NCBI GenBank assembly: GCA_004154925.1
Contig: QJNS01000054.1
Span: forward strand, 124,001-188,000
Source of the DNA: Monosporascus cannonballus
Lineage: Eukaryota; Ascomycota; Sordariomycetes; Xylariales
Length of the DNA stretch: 64,000 nucleotides
Direction: 5' to 3'
The stretch's first letter is position 1; each line of letters begins with the position of its first letter. Positions 35,199-50,254 of the stretch are shown in pieces. A program made the position numbers and the translations under genes. The notes beneath the pieces were generated by a model. That model did no database searches, was not told the origin of the DNA, and saw only the letters and a list, made by a program, of their open reading frames with translations.

Positions 35199-35246
35199 GA
35201 GAGAAAAGAAAAGAAAAGGGAAAAAAAAAAAAGGGAAAAGGAAAAA
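35199..35246 (+). promoter_or_regulatory. Polypurine A/G tract upstream of MAP kinase
   Basis: An almost pure A/G stretch including a run of twelve A, about 110-150 nt before the start codon. Such tracts are common in fungal core promoters or leaders. A role in expression of the downstream kinase is inference from position. Confidence 0.4.
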
Positions 35247-35352
35247 CAGAGGCAGACCGGTTAGGCGACAAGTTAGACCTCAGTTCGAGCGATAAACCAA
35301 CAAGGCCAACTAATTCAATTTTTGAACGATACCTGCAGCAACAAAACCCAAC

Positions 35353-37212
<1,860 letters not shown>

Positions 37213-40200
37213 ACCGTTGCTACGACGATATGACGACAATGAAGGATTATGCCCGCTGTCTTGCTTGTCTTCTCCTATTGACGGCATGAGGAGGCGGTGT
37301 GCTGCCTGTGTAGACAATCTAGATCTAGGTGTGGGCGGGTTGCCAAGGATGCGTCATCATATCGTGGATAGCGGGCTGTTGAATTAATGGGGGAGCAAGG
37401 AGAGTCTATTGGAAAGTTTGTGTGGGCGGGGATCAAACTTACGTTGCGGTACAGACATCATCACCTCGGTAGCCGCTGGCGGGCAGCAGCGGGCGAGTCC
37501 GCCCGGACGAAGGGAAATATTACTTAAAACGGGGCGAGCAAGCAGGGAAGCAAGTAAACAGGCAGGTATTTTGACGTAGCAACGTTCAGTTACAGTTAGT
37601 ACTTTTATGGGGAAGTGAGGTTTTCTGATCTGCTTGCTGAGACGAGGATCAGATTGAATAGATTGAGTAAATGAAAGGTGACGGTGAAATATTATGTTGA
37701 TGATGGATGATGGCATGGGGCTTCCATGGACACACTTCAGGATTGGATGCCGGGTAGGTTACGATGATCCTAGGACTGTACCTAGGGACACATCGAGTGG
37801 TTGCCATGTTGAGGTTCCGAAGGCATAGGTACCTAGGTGGTTGGGAAGAAAGTATCGTACGGGGGTGCTGCTACGGCGGCGTTTGAAGCGACGCGCTTCC
37901 AAGGTTACTGATTGCGTCCTCGCGTATGATTCCACACCGTGATGAAGGGCGGGTTATTAGGTCCGGTGTGTGTCTCCCAGCTTATATTTGAAGTCTCTTG
38001 GACCAGGCTTTATGTACTCTGTCGGAGCTTCGTTAAGGGGTGAGTAGAAGGGAAGTAAGACTTCAGACTCTTGCATATGCAATAAGTGAATGCGTATTTC
38101 CTTAGGAGTAGATATACGCCTTTACATGTAAGTTGAGTGAATCCAATTATACGCTCCCAAGTGGCTCGTTAATCGCGGCCGTCGGTGACGTGACGTGAGC
38201 GGTGTCTCCGGAGGCACATGGTTTCGTAGATGACCCTGAAGGCAGCTCTCATTTCGTCGTTCGCCGCGAGCGGGATACACGCCCTTCAAAGTCGATGCCA
38301 GAGGATACCTAGAGGGGCGACCACAGGGGGTTTGTCTTGATGAAGATCCTTGTGGCAAAGCCAAGTTGATAACTGGCCAGCAGAGCATGCCACGATATGA
38401 TACGCCACGACACGACACCGCACGACGTACGACTACAATATAGGTAAAGACGGAATACGCACGGTTCCCCTGGCCAGACACGTCGAGCACTTCGTTGCGC
38501 TTCTTTGTAAGCAAGGTTACGCCGCAAAGGCGCAAGGAGAATCGTCCAGCCCCTTTCTCGGAGTGGCGGAGAGACTCATCGCGATATCTTGGCTATCCGA
38601 CGTTGATGCCGATATCTATTACATGGGGCCTATAATTACAACAGACAAGTACGGAGGTTCATTAGGGTCTATGGAAGCAGTGGAAAGTTCATATTCTTCA
38701 GGTTGCTGGCGCATCGAATGAGTCTAGTGGGGCCAGACAGTTGTTTTCGCCCTCTCCTCAGGTTGTGTGTCTCTCGACGTCATCTGCTTTCCCCTGTTCC
38801 CCCTTTTCCCACTTCCCCCTTGCCCCTCTTTCGGAGAGTCGAGGCTATAAGGAGAAGTATGGTTGCTTCATACATGTATAACCTACAGATATAGAAGGCG
38901 CGGATGCGCTTCGAAGGGAACTATCTTAGGTCTTAGTCGCGTCCTCGCTGGTAAAAGGCTGGTCTGATGGCGATGCTGATTGCCTGGGGTAGTCGAGATT
39001 GGGATATCGGTTGGGTGGGTGCACTTCGGTCTAATGTCGTGTCTGTAAGGATCAATTGCATATGACATTGATGATACCGCTACTCTACGAACAGCTCGTG
39101 TCGTTGAACGGTCTCTAGCTTGTACGGCTGCTGGGTATGAGGGATAGACGCATAGACAGCTGGCGGCGGACTTCTTCGAAAGTGGCCATAACCCTTAGAC
39201 AATGGAGCAAAGCCAACTCGACGTTAGCGTCCCTATGCCCGACATGTTCTAAACTTATAGCTTATTGGCACCGCACAACCTATCTCGGAACCCCCTATCA
39301 AAGGGAGTCGGGCTAGGCTTCCCGACCGCTCTCCTGAACATTCTGCTATCGGGGGTACATGGCATATATACCGAGATTTCCATTCAAAGAGGAAGGGAAC
39401 ACACTAGTTACTCATAGAGTAGTGTTTGGGACGGCACGGTGGGGATGTTATCGCGAGAGCTTCAGGCCACCTTCAGAGCTACGGAGTCCCAAGTACGCTG
39501 CGAGCTAATTGTGGCCCCTTTATCCGCTATGGAACCAGGGTCTCGCTTTATGCTGTCTCGGTTCAGGCACCCATTAAGGCCCAGTTGAGTCCATGTACCT
39601 CCTGAACTTCGACTAAAGGGGGCTTGCGTTGCTGTGGACTTGCATTGGAGAAAGGGGCTTTCTTTTGCGCAGGGGTACTTGGTTAGGCCTAACTTTTGGA
39701 ACATCTAGAACTGATAATAACCGCATTTTTCTTGTTGTATACACACAGAAGCGTGGGCCTGTCATCTGAGTCTTCGTGGCTTTTTTTTTTTGTGTCGACG
39801 ACACAAGAACGCCTAGGCGAATAGACTAGGTCCCATGGCCAGGCATTGGCCGTGGCTACAAGATCCTCCCTCATAAGACGTCTTGCAACGGCTGCATGCA
39901 CTTTGAGAACGTAGCCGCTCTACTACTGCGGTCGAGCTCTAGCGCGGCCGGCTCGGCGACCTCGCGGCCACGCAGCCGGCTTCCGAGGCGGAGCCGCTTA
40001 CGTGGTGTATGTACCTACGAGGAGAACAAGCGAGCACGCACAAGAACCTCCCACTTCTTGGGAGCCATGACGAGTAACAAGATGGTTACTTCCTCCTGGC
40101 AGCTTTCCATTAAGCCGAGCGAAGAATGGAGCTCCAAGGATGAGAAGCGACGTGGGTCTCTTGGCATCATCTCATCTCTGTTGGCTCTTAAGCGCTTGCC

Positions 40201-43200
40201 AACCGGGAAGCAGACGCGCGGTGATTGGTCGCGCTCACAACCACGGAAGCCGTACCCTGATATCTGCAGCTGGGAGATGGGAATATTGGTTCTCATTAGG
40301 CAACCAGTCCCGGGGGTTGGCGTGTGAACTGACAGGATTTCAAAGAGGCGACAGCTGCGGTACAACTGCGTATGAGCAAGCACTCTGAGGCCAGTTAGTC
40401 GCCGAGGTGAGGCTTTTCCCGACTCGGAGCCTTCATAATTCGACTGGACAGGCAAACACGAGCGAAGTGGCAACAAGTGCTCGCTGTCATATGCAGCGCG
40501 GCGTACGGCTGGCCGTTCGACATTTTGATGGAGAACATGGAGAGCGTGCAGTTCGGGAGTCCTGCATCTCCCAGCTCTGCGCAGCTATTTGTGGACTCTG
40601 CAACCGACAACAACGGCCGGGGAGGAGACTGACTACAGGTAACTCGTGGAGAATCATGGAAGCCCAAAGGGGTCTCAGCTTCCCCCCGATTGAACAGTTC
40701 GTATGTATGAATGAGTGCTTACTCGCATCTAAGAAAGTGCAGTGGGCGTTGACACATTTCTGCAAGGACACTTAGGCTGCATAAGCCCTGTTGCCACTAG
40801 ACTGAGAGTCGGAGATCAGTTGTGTGGCTAATATTGCCCATCTTGACGGTAGACTTTGCTGCTCGGGTGAAGCGTGGCGACGATGAATTGTTGGAGTTGT
40901 GCCACCTCATTCGTTTCTTATGCGATATCGAGCCTTACCGAATAACCCTAGACCAGCTTTGTTTCGAAATGACAGAGATCCTGTGGTGATAGAACGGAGA
41001 AGGCGGTAGATATTACCCCCCGCATTGTCCAGATCCTTCGAGCCCGGGCTCAGACTTGTCCGTACCCTCGGTATTTGCATCCCGCAGGTATCAAACAGAT
41101 GGCTGCAATGTAACTATAGATGGAGGTCAAAGTGAAGTTTCATCAACAACGCTAGCGAGCGAAGGATCGAGTTCGTCCGAACTTTTCCGGACTTGCTATC
41201 TCGAAAGGAGGGAAGCCTGAAGTGTGTTCTTGGCTAGTCTCCAAGATATTCATTAACTTGGAGATGCTAGTTGAAAAAGCTGAAACGAAACATCTGCAGG
41301 GCTGGGGACTAGGGTTCATCTTGTGATATGGCGCACTCCTCCACTTCAGCCATAAAGAATATGGTGAGACTGAGTATCATATTTATTGTATGCATCGTCA
41401 CCAGCATTACCATACTGTGCAGGGCTTTAGGCTTTGCAGGAGTTGCGACGCTTGCCTTCTGGTAAAGCCACAAAGCGACCCGGCTTCTTGGATACATCCG
41501 CAGCTGAGAGTCCGGAGTCGTTGCGATTGTCAACCTCCGAAACCCCAAGTCTATTCCTCACCCCAGGGGGCCCTTCCACTGTATGTGGTTACGTATACAA
41601 GCGAGGCTATTCAAGCCCGGCCGTTTTAAGAAGTCGAAGGAGCCACGATAGCGACTTATAATATGGCTAGTAATTGTGCAGATACGGCTAGAGGAAATCG
41701 CTTGGCATCTTGGTCTCCATCAATCTTGTGGGGTTGGATTAGGATCAGCAGGCTTGTTTGAGATTTCCACAAGGGTGAACCGGTCGTCGCTGAAGCGGAC
41801 TTAATTAACAAAGCTGCGATGGCATTACTCGCTGTGGGACGAACACACTGCCAAGCTTACGGTCGGACGAAATCGGGCAAGGCCTACCTGTCGCCATTAA
41901 GGCTGAGCCTATCCTTCCTTTCAGGCTCCGAGCTCTAACCAGCAGGCTCTACGTATCGAGAGACATAAGTAACGACACTCTCGCCTTCGACAACAAGAGC
42001 GCAAGGTGAACGAACGCATTTGGAATTTGACAAAAAAGCTTGGGCCTTTCGGGCTGTTGAGCCTTTAAAACGGTTCATCGCACTGTAGCATCATCGTCGA
42101 CAGTGGCTAAATAGACTTGTCTTTGCCCAGAAGACTGTCAGTGCAGACGAGGGTAATAAAACATGGCATGTACACTGGGGAAATCCGAGACGGCTTGCAG
42201 GAGGGGTCGGAGGGCAGCGAATAAAGGCACGTAGCACAGTTTCCCTCTGTCGTGAATTTGCACAACCAGCCAATGCGAAGTTGACTGCCTCATCATGAAC
42301 AGGATACATATATGCCGTTGCGATGTGACAGGTGCAAGGAAATCGATAGAGGGTGACATGTAATATGCAATGAGGCCCTACACGGAAATCAACCGTCCGG
42401 TGCCACTTCTTCCAGGGTACCCATGACCCCTACGTAAGCAGGCCGTAATCATTAGGCCGTCACTACAGAATGTGACCCTGAGAAGAGGCTTGCCAGTTCC
42501 TCCAGTTATTAGATGAGCGCCTCCATGCCTGATGTTTCTTGAGAACCCGCCTTTTCGCTGCCCCTATGTTGTGTATATGTATCTGCGAAGTGTGGTTAGC
42601 CAATGGGGAACACCGCCGTTGGGTAGGCATGCACTTATGCACTACGGCAGCACTAAGAAAGGCCAAGGACGGGAGGGTCGGCCGTCGAGCGAATCGCGAG
42701 TGCACCGGAAGCGTGGGAAAACTTCTAATAGGCGCGCCCCCGCCTGAAACGCGCTGGTCCCTGAATACAGACAGAATTCATTGGGCGGCAGTCAACGTCG
42801 GCAGGGTCGGGAGCGCCAATCCCTCGAGTCTCGTTCCCTCTTCTTCCCGCCACCCGTCTTCCCGCGTCTTGCAACGGCGCCATTTACTCCGTTTAAGGTT
42901 TACCCTTAGTCACAAATTTTCTAAAAGGAGAAAGGCGAGAAGGTCACGAGAAGAGTATTTCGATGTTGTGACATATACCAGCTTAGAAACTAGGAGGATG
43001 ATCTGCAATATCATAGAGTGCAGTCCTACCTCGATCATGATAGCGGCCCTTGTCACTATCCCCTGCCTCTCCAGCCGTCATTTTAGATGAGGAATCGGCA
43101 TGTTTCCTGAACTGCAACCCAAATTACCTCTGAGATGCGATCGCTTAGCCTTCGCTAACAGTGTGGGGGATTCCTCCTCCCCAGGATGATTCAGCTGGAC

Positions 43201-44447
43201 GCCTCTCGCTCAATCCTGCCCCTGCCGAAGAAGACGTACGTGACTGCTTCCGGCCACTCCTCCCCTCGAAGGCGAAGAAGCTCTACGATCTGGCTCCTAC
43301 GGATTAGATTCCGGCTGCTGAGCTGTCAGTATTGCTACGACGGGCTTGCTCGCACATGCATATCGAGGCGTCAAGACATACCACAGCTGCTGTAACTGGT
43401 TAACTTGCTGGTCGCCATACTGCAGGGCGGAAATCAGGTACTGGAGGTTGCAGAATGTAATACTACCACCTCACTAAAGACGAAGGGGTAGGACAACGAG
43501 ATAAACAAAAGAGATCATAGCTCTGCTGCCCGCTGCCTGCAGTATCTAGCCCATGTAGGTGGTATGCAGGGAGGGACTTGCTGCGTATCGGTTATAATTG
43601 ACCCCAGACCTACGAAGTAGAGGTATAAACTACCTAATAAATCGTGCAGGTGCTCATGTGGTAAGGGCATATTACCGACACATGCCCATTGCCAAGAACA
43701 GCGGCACTCACAGCCCAAAAGGGTGTTTACGTTTCCGAGGCATTCAGTCATCCCGCTCCCTTTGGGACCGGGCGCCTGTAGGCTGGCTGTAAGCCACACT
43801 CGTAGTCCTGCCGACTAGCGTGAGAGGCCGCTACTGGCCTAGTTTGTGCTTCCATTCATTTCTCCTTTCTCATGTTACACACATAAATTACATAGGGAAA
43901 ACTTGCTTACTGGGATACCCCTGGCCCTGCAGTAGAAGCAAGCGCCTGGATATGCCTGGATGAAAGGGGCGTTGACTTTGTAGGAATCAGAGCTAAGGTT
44001 GGCTCTTCATCTTCTTCCAGAGAGTCGGCCTGTTCTCGAGTATATTAGATGCTTGTTTGATGTTCCTGGCAGTCGTTGTAGCGGTCCGCCGTCCCTCGAC
44101 CACACAATTACCTTGACTTCCCTTTCTCTCCCCTTGGGTTTCTTCAACAGGTTTGATTTCTTCTGGTCGGCTTCTTCTACGCATCCCGTCACAGATCCCT
44201 ATCTCATTGGTCAGTGGCTCTGGAAACCGATTCTCCCGTGTCTATTTCTGTCCTAAGCGCCGGCGGCCACCCACACGGTCTTGGTCAATTTAACTTATAC
44301 GACCCTGCCTCCGCTGCCCGCGCTACCAAGGCGCGCCCCACTCCTGCTATAGATTCGGCGCCTTGATATAATACCCTTAGAGATCCCTTCAAACCTTGCC
44401 TCCATATAGTTCCGATAATACAGATCTTCACTTACACATCGCCTAAA
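37213..44447. other. 7.2-kb stretch without a supported gene
   Basis: It begins with the 3' UTR of the MAP kinase. The frames present (such as 39,896-40,327 + and 42,539-43,090 +) have unnatural composition and no motif. A small GC-rich island at 39,915-40,010 and a short protein-like stretch near 43,180-43,300 (AEEDVRDCFRPLLPSKAKK, +) may be remnants. No repeat partner was recognised. Confidence 0.5.
43180..43300 (+). pseudogene. Possible exon remnant, family unknown
   Basis: The plus-strand frame reads SLNPAPAEEDVRDC and then FRPLLPSKAKKLYDLAPTD before a TAG near 43,301, with protein-like composition for about 40 residues and nothing supporting it on either side. It could be chance. Confidence 0.2.
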
Positions 44448-45294
44448 ATGTTGCCATCAAGCGTCTTGACGTTCCTCTCGGCCTTAGCGGTTTCGTCTGC
44501 CAGTCCTCTGCGGCGGCGATGCAACGACACCATCATCAACCCTCCAAAACCCCCGAGCACTCCATCTCCTCCGGCCGGCGCGACGCCTACACTCCCCGTC
44601 AACGGTGGTGAGTGACCAACCCCTTAGCCATCCATATCCACCGCAAGACTAACATCGTGGCGTAGGTGGAACCGAACTAGACGGACCCGGCAACACATCG
44701 CTGAAGCACATCGCGGTGGGCCATGGTATCCAGAACTACACCTGCGCCGCGGCGGGACAGAGGGCCACCGCGACGGGCGCCCTTGCAGTGCTCTGGGACA
44801 TCGAACCGCTCTACCCGGGCTCGGGCCCGAGCTCGGTCTTGGAAGCCGACTGGACAGGACTACCGCCCAAGGTCCTCCGCACGACGGAGCTGCCGCTCAA
44901 CCTCCTGAGCGGTAGCGAGACCGAGTACGCGGCGGACCCGCAGGCGCCGTTCCCGCCGGACGCGGACCTGGAGCTGGAGGGCGTCGAGGCGAGGCTGAAG
45001 TTCCTGGGCCACCACTACTTCGACGGGGCGGGGACGCCCACGTTCGACTTGCGCGGCGACGCCTCGCGGCCCGTCTTCCGCGTCAAGAAGAGCGGGTCCG
45101 TGCCCGCGCCCGCCACGGCCGACCGCGGGCTCACTGGCAGTGGCGCCGTTGACTGGCTCCAGCTCACAGACAAGGACAACAGCACCGGCGTCTCCGTCTA
45201 CCGCGTCCACACGGCAGGCGGAAACCCGGCGCCCTGCGCCGAGGCCGGCCAGACCGAGAGCGTGCCGTACACGGCCATGTACTGGTTTTATTGA
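44448..45294 (+). CDS. Secreted DUF3455 family protein (262 aa)
   Basis: Two exons, 44,448-44,607 and 44,666-45,294. The 58-nt intron has GTGAGT donor and GGCGTAG acceptor with a CTAAC branch string. Residues 1-19 (MLPSSVLTFLSALAVSSAS) form a signal peptide, followed by an RRR site and a Pro-rich linker. The body has HGIQNYTCAAAG, DWTGLPPKVLRTTE, LKFLGHHYFDGAGTPTFD, GSGAVDWLQLTD and the ending VPYTAMYWFY. This set is typical of DUF3455, which databases often name malate-dehydrogenase-like although no dehydrogenase fold residues are evident. Function is unknown; secretion is predicted. The gene has high GC3 and a CA-rich leader before the ATG. Confidence 0.88.
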
Positions 45295-47861
45295 GTTTTG
45301 CGCGTCGTCGGGATTAAAGACCATTGGTGAACAGGTCGGAGGCAACCTGAAACAGGCCCGTGGGAGCACCTGGAACCAGGGTTGGGACGGACTGTTGGAT
45401 GGAAGACTTGGCTGTGTGTGATAAGGTGCCTAATGGGCTGCATGGCATTGGCGTTCGGGTGGATGGTCGGGTTTGGCTGGCTAGCCGGATGGACTTCGAT
45501 TCTCCTCGGGTATTTGACTGTTATCATTTGCATTTTTATGGCGATGGCCGAAATGGGATTGCCGCACCTATCTATGGGGTGGTTGGTTCGAGGCTGTAAA
45601 TAGTCTGTCCTTTCGCGTTCTGTGCATTGATACGCGTCGCCATATATACCCCTTCGTTACTTCGAACATGCGACCGAGTCGTGGTTGGTCATAGATACTA
45701 TGGAGATTGCGGCCTCGACTGACGGTCACTTTGAACACCAATTGGAATTGCACTTGCTTCGCGACCTTACGCTTATGATCCGCCAAGACTCTCTGGTTTA
45801 CCCCTGATCCCGTTACCCATTTTCGATCATGCCGCTTGGCAGATTGCAACTTGTTACTATCTGGGGATGGCTGCATGGCACTGGAAAACAACAGGAGTGT
45901 AACCTACGTATGCATATATTATAATTAAATGGGTAATGCGACTGTTAGCTCTCACTATATGTACGAATAAGTATCTGATGCTAATGGCCATATGCTACGG
46001 CTATGCCCGCCCAACCATAATATTGCAAACCTAGCTCTAGGCCTGAGCTCGGAAGCCCATCCATTCCCAAGCCTGACGGCAATCGCTTTCCCCACAGACT
46101 ACCATTTAGCGCATGCTGCGCTCCTTAGCACCGCGGCCAAACATAAGGCGACCCTTACATGCCGGCTATCTGAGTAGTTTCTGCCCCTGGCCTCGCGGGA
46201 AGCGAGATGGAGACTCGAAGGGGCGTGGGATTTGGGACTAGCCACTGCGCCAGAAACGTCAAACTATACATGCAGGTCGCCTTAACTCGATCTTGTTCAG
46301 CTATTCGCCGAAGACACTCACCAGGCAAAGAACAGGCTCTCTGCCGACCAACCGCCTCCTCCACACCCCCTCGCATAGGGTGGCAGAGAGTGGGCAAGTG
46401 CTCACGCACAAGGTGACTCCCATGGGGCGAGCCTGGTATTGCCTCATTCCGCATCGAGACTACGGGCCGGGGTAACAAGGTAGACGCACCGAGACACCTA
46501 TCGCAGCTAACACAGGAGCAAGACTCGCGACTCAGGCCGTCCTGGGCGCCAAGGCTACCAAGTCTCTTCCCCGACGCGAGGCTGGACATCGGACGTCAGA
46601 GACGCGTCTACGCGTCTAGCCCTCGCCAACCATGAGTGACTAGTGGTGCAGGACTTGGTAGCGCATAAGAGGCAGGATGATGGATAGACAGGCGGCCGTT
46701 TTGTTCGGGGAGCTTATTGTCTGAGGCCGCACAGGAGGCCAGGGAGGGAGTCTGCTGGACGTTTGGCCTGGGACCATGGTTGGGAGGAAGTCAATGGTTT
46801 AACTTGATGTAGAAGTTACACGCCGCAGCACATGAAGCTGCGATTATAAAACCGTGCTACGTTCTGAGAAGGGAGCTTCAACCACAGATAGATAGATCTT
46901 GCCGCGCCGGGTTTATCCAGCTGAACTGCAAGACTCGAAACACGCATAGGAGGATGAGAATGTATCCGCTAATTATATTCCGAGGCAGAATATCCTTACA
47001 CTCATTCATGTCCTGACAGCTGCGACAGCTCTATCTAGCGCTAAACGAAGTAAGTAGTCTGACCTAACGTCTGGTTGGCTGGGGCGTAGGGGGACACCAC
47101 GTGCCGGACAATTTCCAGCCCATGCTCCTCCATTCGTACACTAGAACCTGATTTTATCTAATTAACAAGACGCTGTAGGTATGCGTCAATGTATTCAGGA
47201 TAGGAACGAATAGAAAGTTGGGAAAGGGGTAAAAAAAGAAAGGAAAGGAAAGGGAATGCTCAGTCTCAGATTTGAATTGAGGACCTCTAGAAATTCCCTT
47301 AGACTCACCACTAACACTGGCATGCCCAAGCTGTTCTGAATGACCATAGTGTGCGATCACTGCGACCTCCTGAGTTTTCATGAAAGGACCTGGCCTTACT
47401 GGTATTGATAAACGGACCATCCGTACATAGCCTGCATCACTCGCATGGCCTAACTACTATCAGCGTACATGGTGGCCTATCCCGTCGCCCTTTTCGCGAT
47501 TGACGCTAGTTACTGGTTCGTCACTGATATCCAGGCGTAATAAAAGAAATGGCTTAAGACGAAGATGCTCCCCAAGAACCGTCATTGGTAGGAGACACAT
47601 ACAATGCCATTTCCGGAGTTCGCCTACACGGCTTACAGTTCAGCCCCTCACATGATTCTCAGAGTCTACTAGGCGAATGACGAACTGCAAAAAGCAATCG
47701 AGCTCACATACACTACTGCCCTGGCTATGTAAGTCATCCCGGATTTTATGCTTTTCATAGCCCCTCAGACTATTCTGCCGCCTAACTTCATCGCGGAAAC
47801 CTGGCTCAAATCGCTCTCACGGCCGCATCAATCAGCCCCAATTAGGAAGTAGCACTTATGA
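45295..47861. other. Intergenic, no supported gene
   Basis: About 2.6 kb between convergent genes, containing both 3' ends. Only short shadow frames. Confidence 0.5.
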
Positions 47862-49262
47862 TCAGAAAGTGGTCTGCAGCTTGGGGTAATCCTTGGCGTG
47901 CACCTCCAGGTCCAAATAGATGGATGCCGAGTCATCGCCCTTAAGATGCTCCATCCGACGCGTGTCCTCGTCCTCCAGCTTTTCCAGCTCCTCGATCGGC
48001 TCTTCGTTGCCTTCCGCTTTCTTCTGCGGCTCTGTCGCCTTCTGGATTCCGCTTGACTCGCCGATAAGTAGGAACTGTGTCTTAACAACATCGAGGTGCT
48101 TGGGGTTGGTCCCGATCCAGCGTAGGGAGCGGAACTCGTCTTGGATCCTAGCGACTTGGTTAGTAACAAGTGCCCCATTCAATACGCTTGCGGTACATGG
48201 TGCAATGCTACAGCAGTTGGATGCAACAAGGAAGTCTGACATGACGTCTAGGGAATTGAAAACTTACTCTTTGGGATACTCTGGACCCCCCGGCAGCGAC
48301 TGGCGTCCTGGAGGCGGGTATGCCGGGTTCCTGGTACTGATGATGAAGCTGCCCTTCTCTCTGAGGCCCATTTCCGTCTGGACCTTACTAAGACCCCTAG
48401 ACGGTAACGTGATTATGTAGGCGAGGTGGGACTCTCTGCCCGTGGTCGTGATGGCGTAGACACCCTCCGCTACAGGTGTGGCGGCAGGGGTATGGCGTGT
48501 CCCGGCCGTCTTAGTCTCGTAGTCTTTAGAAGCTAAGAACTCCTCCTTCAGCGTCTTGAAGGAGGTATGCGTCTTCTCTACGAAGGCAATCCATCGCTCG
48601 CGGCCGCTTTGAGGCAGTACTTTCCTTGAATTCCGAATCGTCAGTAATGGCCGCTTCTAAAGACGGAAAGAAACGGCTGGGGTTGGGCCAACTGCTTACT
48701 TCGGGATGGCGATAAGGCGACTATTGCCTGCATCTCCGATGGTGCCCTCACCAAGCTTGGCATCCTTCTCAATGGGGCGTAACACGATGTAGCTGCGGGC
48801 GATGTCGTCGACGCCTTCGGGCTCGTCGATGCCCACTCGGCCACGGAAGAAGAAGTAGATGATACCCTTCTCTAAAATATTGGAGGGCGCACCGGGACGC
48901 TCCCCTGTCTTGACCGCGCTTGAGCCGTTGTTTGACCGCTGCTCTCTGTCCTTGGTGTCCTGCCTCCCCTCAGCGTGGTCCTTGTCCTTCGGCCTGCTCT
49001 CCCTGGCGCCGCTTGGGCCGTACGCCTCGGTGGGACTGATGGGAATGTCAGGACCTGGATGTTCGCTGATTCGCCATGTGGATAAGCTTCCCTACCTCGG
49101 TATTTTGTCGTCTCCAGAACTCTCCATATCATCATCCTCCCCCTTTTTGGTGCGCTTGGAGGCAGGGGACGTCTTATGGTCAATCTGGTGCTTAGCGCCA
49201 GCAGCTTGGTCCGTGGTAGAGGCTTGGGAGTTGTCCTCCTTCTTAGAACGTGTGGTCGCCAT
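47862..49262 (-). CDS. Conserved charged ascomycete protein, 381 aa, function unknown
   Basis: Four exons: 49,096-49,262, 48,700-49,035, 48,268-48,624 and 47,862-48,147. The introns of 60, 75 and 120 nt have donors GTAGGG, GTAAGC and GTAAGT and acceptors CATCAG, TTCAAG and CGCTAG, each consistent with one continuous frame. The start MATTRSKKEDN was chosen over an upstream in-frame ATG because the latter lies in leader-like sequence. The N-terminus is a Lys/Ser/Asp-rich tail (SPASKRTKKGEDDDMESSG), a likely nuclear signal. The core has GIIYFFFRGRVGIDEPEGVD, ARSYIVLRPI, TAGTRHTPAATPVAEGVYAI and FIISTRNPAYP, and the tail is an acidic coil. I recall relatives annotated as BTB domain transcription factor, but no BTB fold is visible, so I do not adopt that name. 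Confidence 0.85.
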
Positions 49263-50254
49263 GGCTCTGATTGGTTCGATTCTACGGTACCAATGGCTCC
49301 GAGTGAGGTTTTGGAGTGGATATGCGTGAAGTAAGTGAGTGGACAAGTTTGGTTGGTCGAGGTGAGTGGATGAAGAGTGTGAGAAAGAAGTTGGTATGAG
49401 GCAAACGTACCCTCGACATTTTGAATTCTTCTAATATACTAGGCATTAAATAAGCATGCTGCTATTACGCTTGATTGACCTATGCCAATTCTCATTCACA
49501 ATTGATCTTCGATCTTAGAGCCGCTTACGCCGTAGCCAGTAGCTCAAGCGACTACATGATGTAAGTTTTGGCAGCCCACCTTCCTAGAACTGAGACACGC
49601 TTGAAGCTATGTAATCAGGGTGATGTCATTGCCTACCAAAGCTGAGAACTTACCTAGCTCCAGGAACGGTGGAGCTTGGGCCACTTATCCACAGTCCCTG
49701 CATAAACTCCCTTGCTGATGTATGTACTTTCTTTATCTGTTCCCCTTTTCCCTCTTCCCATACATACGTCGCCCAACTTAGCATGCGATTGTCTGTTTGA
49801 TTCTATGTGCCTGCAACGCCATGTATTTCGGCCTCAACACAAGCCACCCTGGCCGATAGAACATCTCAGCATTTATTTAATTCATGCAGGAACTTGTTTC
49901 TGCTACTTCACGAACCGGTACTTGGAGTTCGTTCGACTGGAGGACGACTCCTCTACATCTTCGTCATTTTGTAAACTTCATTCTAGCCTCCTAACTTAGT
50001 GTTGATTCTCGCCTGTGGCGGCCTGGAATGCGATTCGTCCTCTCGTAATATTCCATACCTGGAGAACCTTAGAAGTGAAAGGATTATTATTTCGCTACAG
50101 TGCCGCCCCAAAACTTACCCCATAACTGCTAAGTTAGTGAGACTGCGACCTTCCCTTGAGCAAAGCTCACAACTTTGATTGTAGGCCACTTCACCATCCT
50201 AACAGAACTTCCCGCATCGATCAGTTCAAAATCAAAGTTTCGGATTATCTTGTG
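49263..50254. other. Upstream region of the charged protein gene
   Basis: About 1 kb without a supported gene; probable promoter and leader of the minus-strand gene at 49,262. Confidence 0.5.

Noticed and set aside
42539..43090. 183-codon plus-strand frame
   Set aside because: No domain or composition typical of protein; probably chance opening in GC-rich DNA.
46155..46589. 144-codon minus-strand frame
   Set aside because: No motif, no start context, overlapping frames on the other strand equally open.
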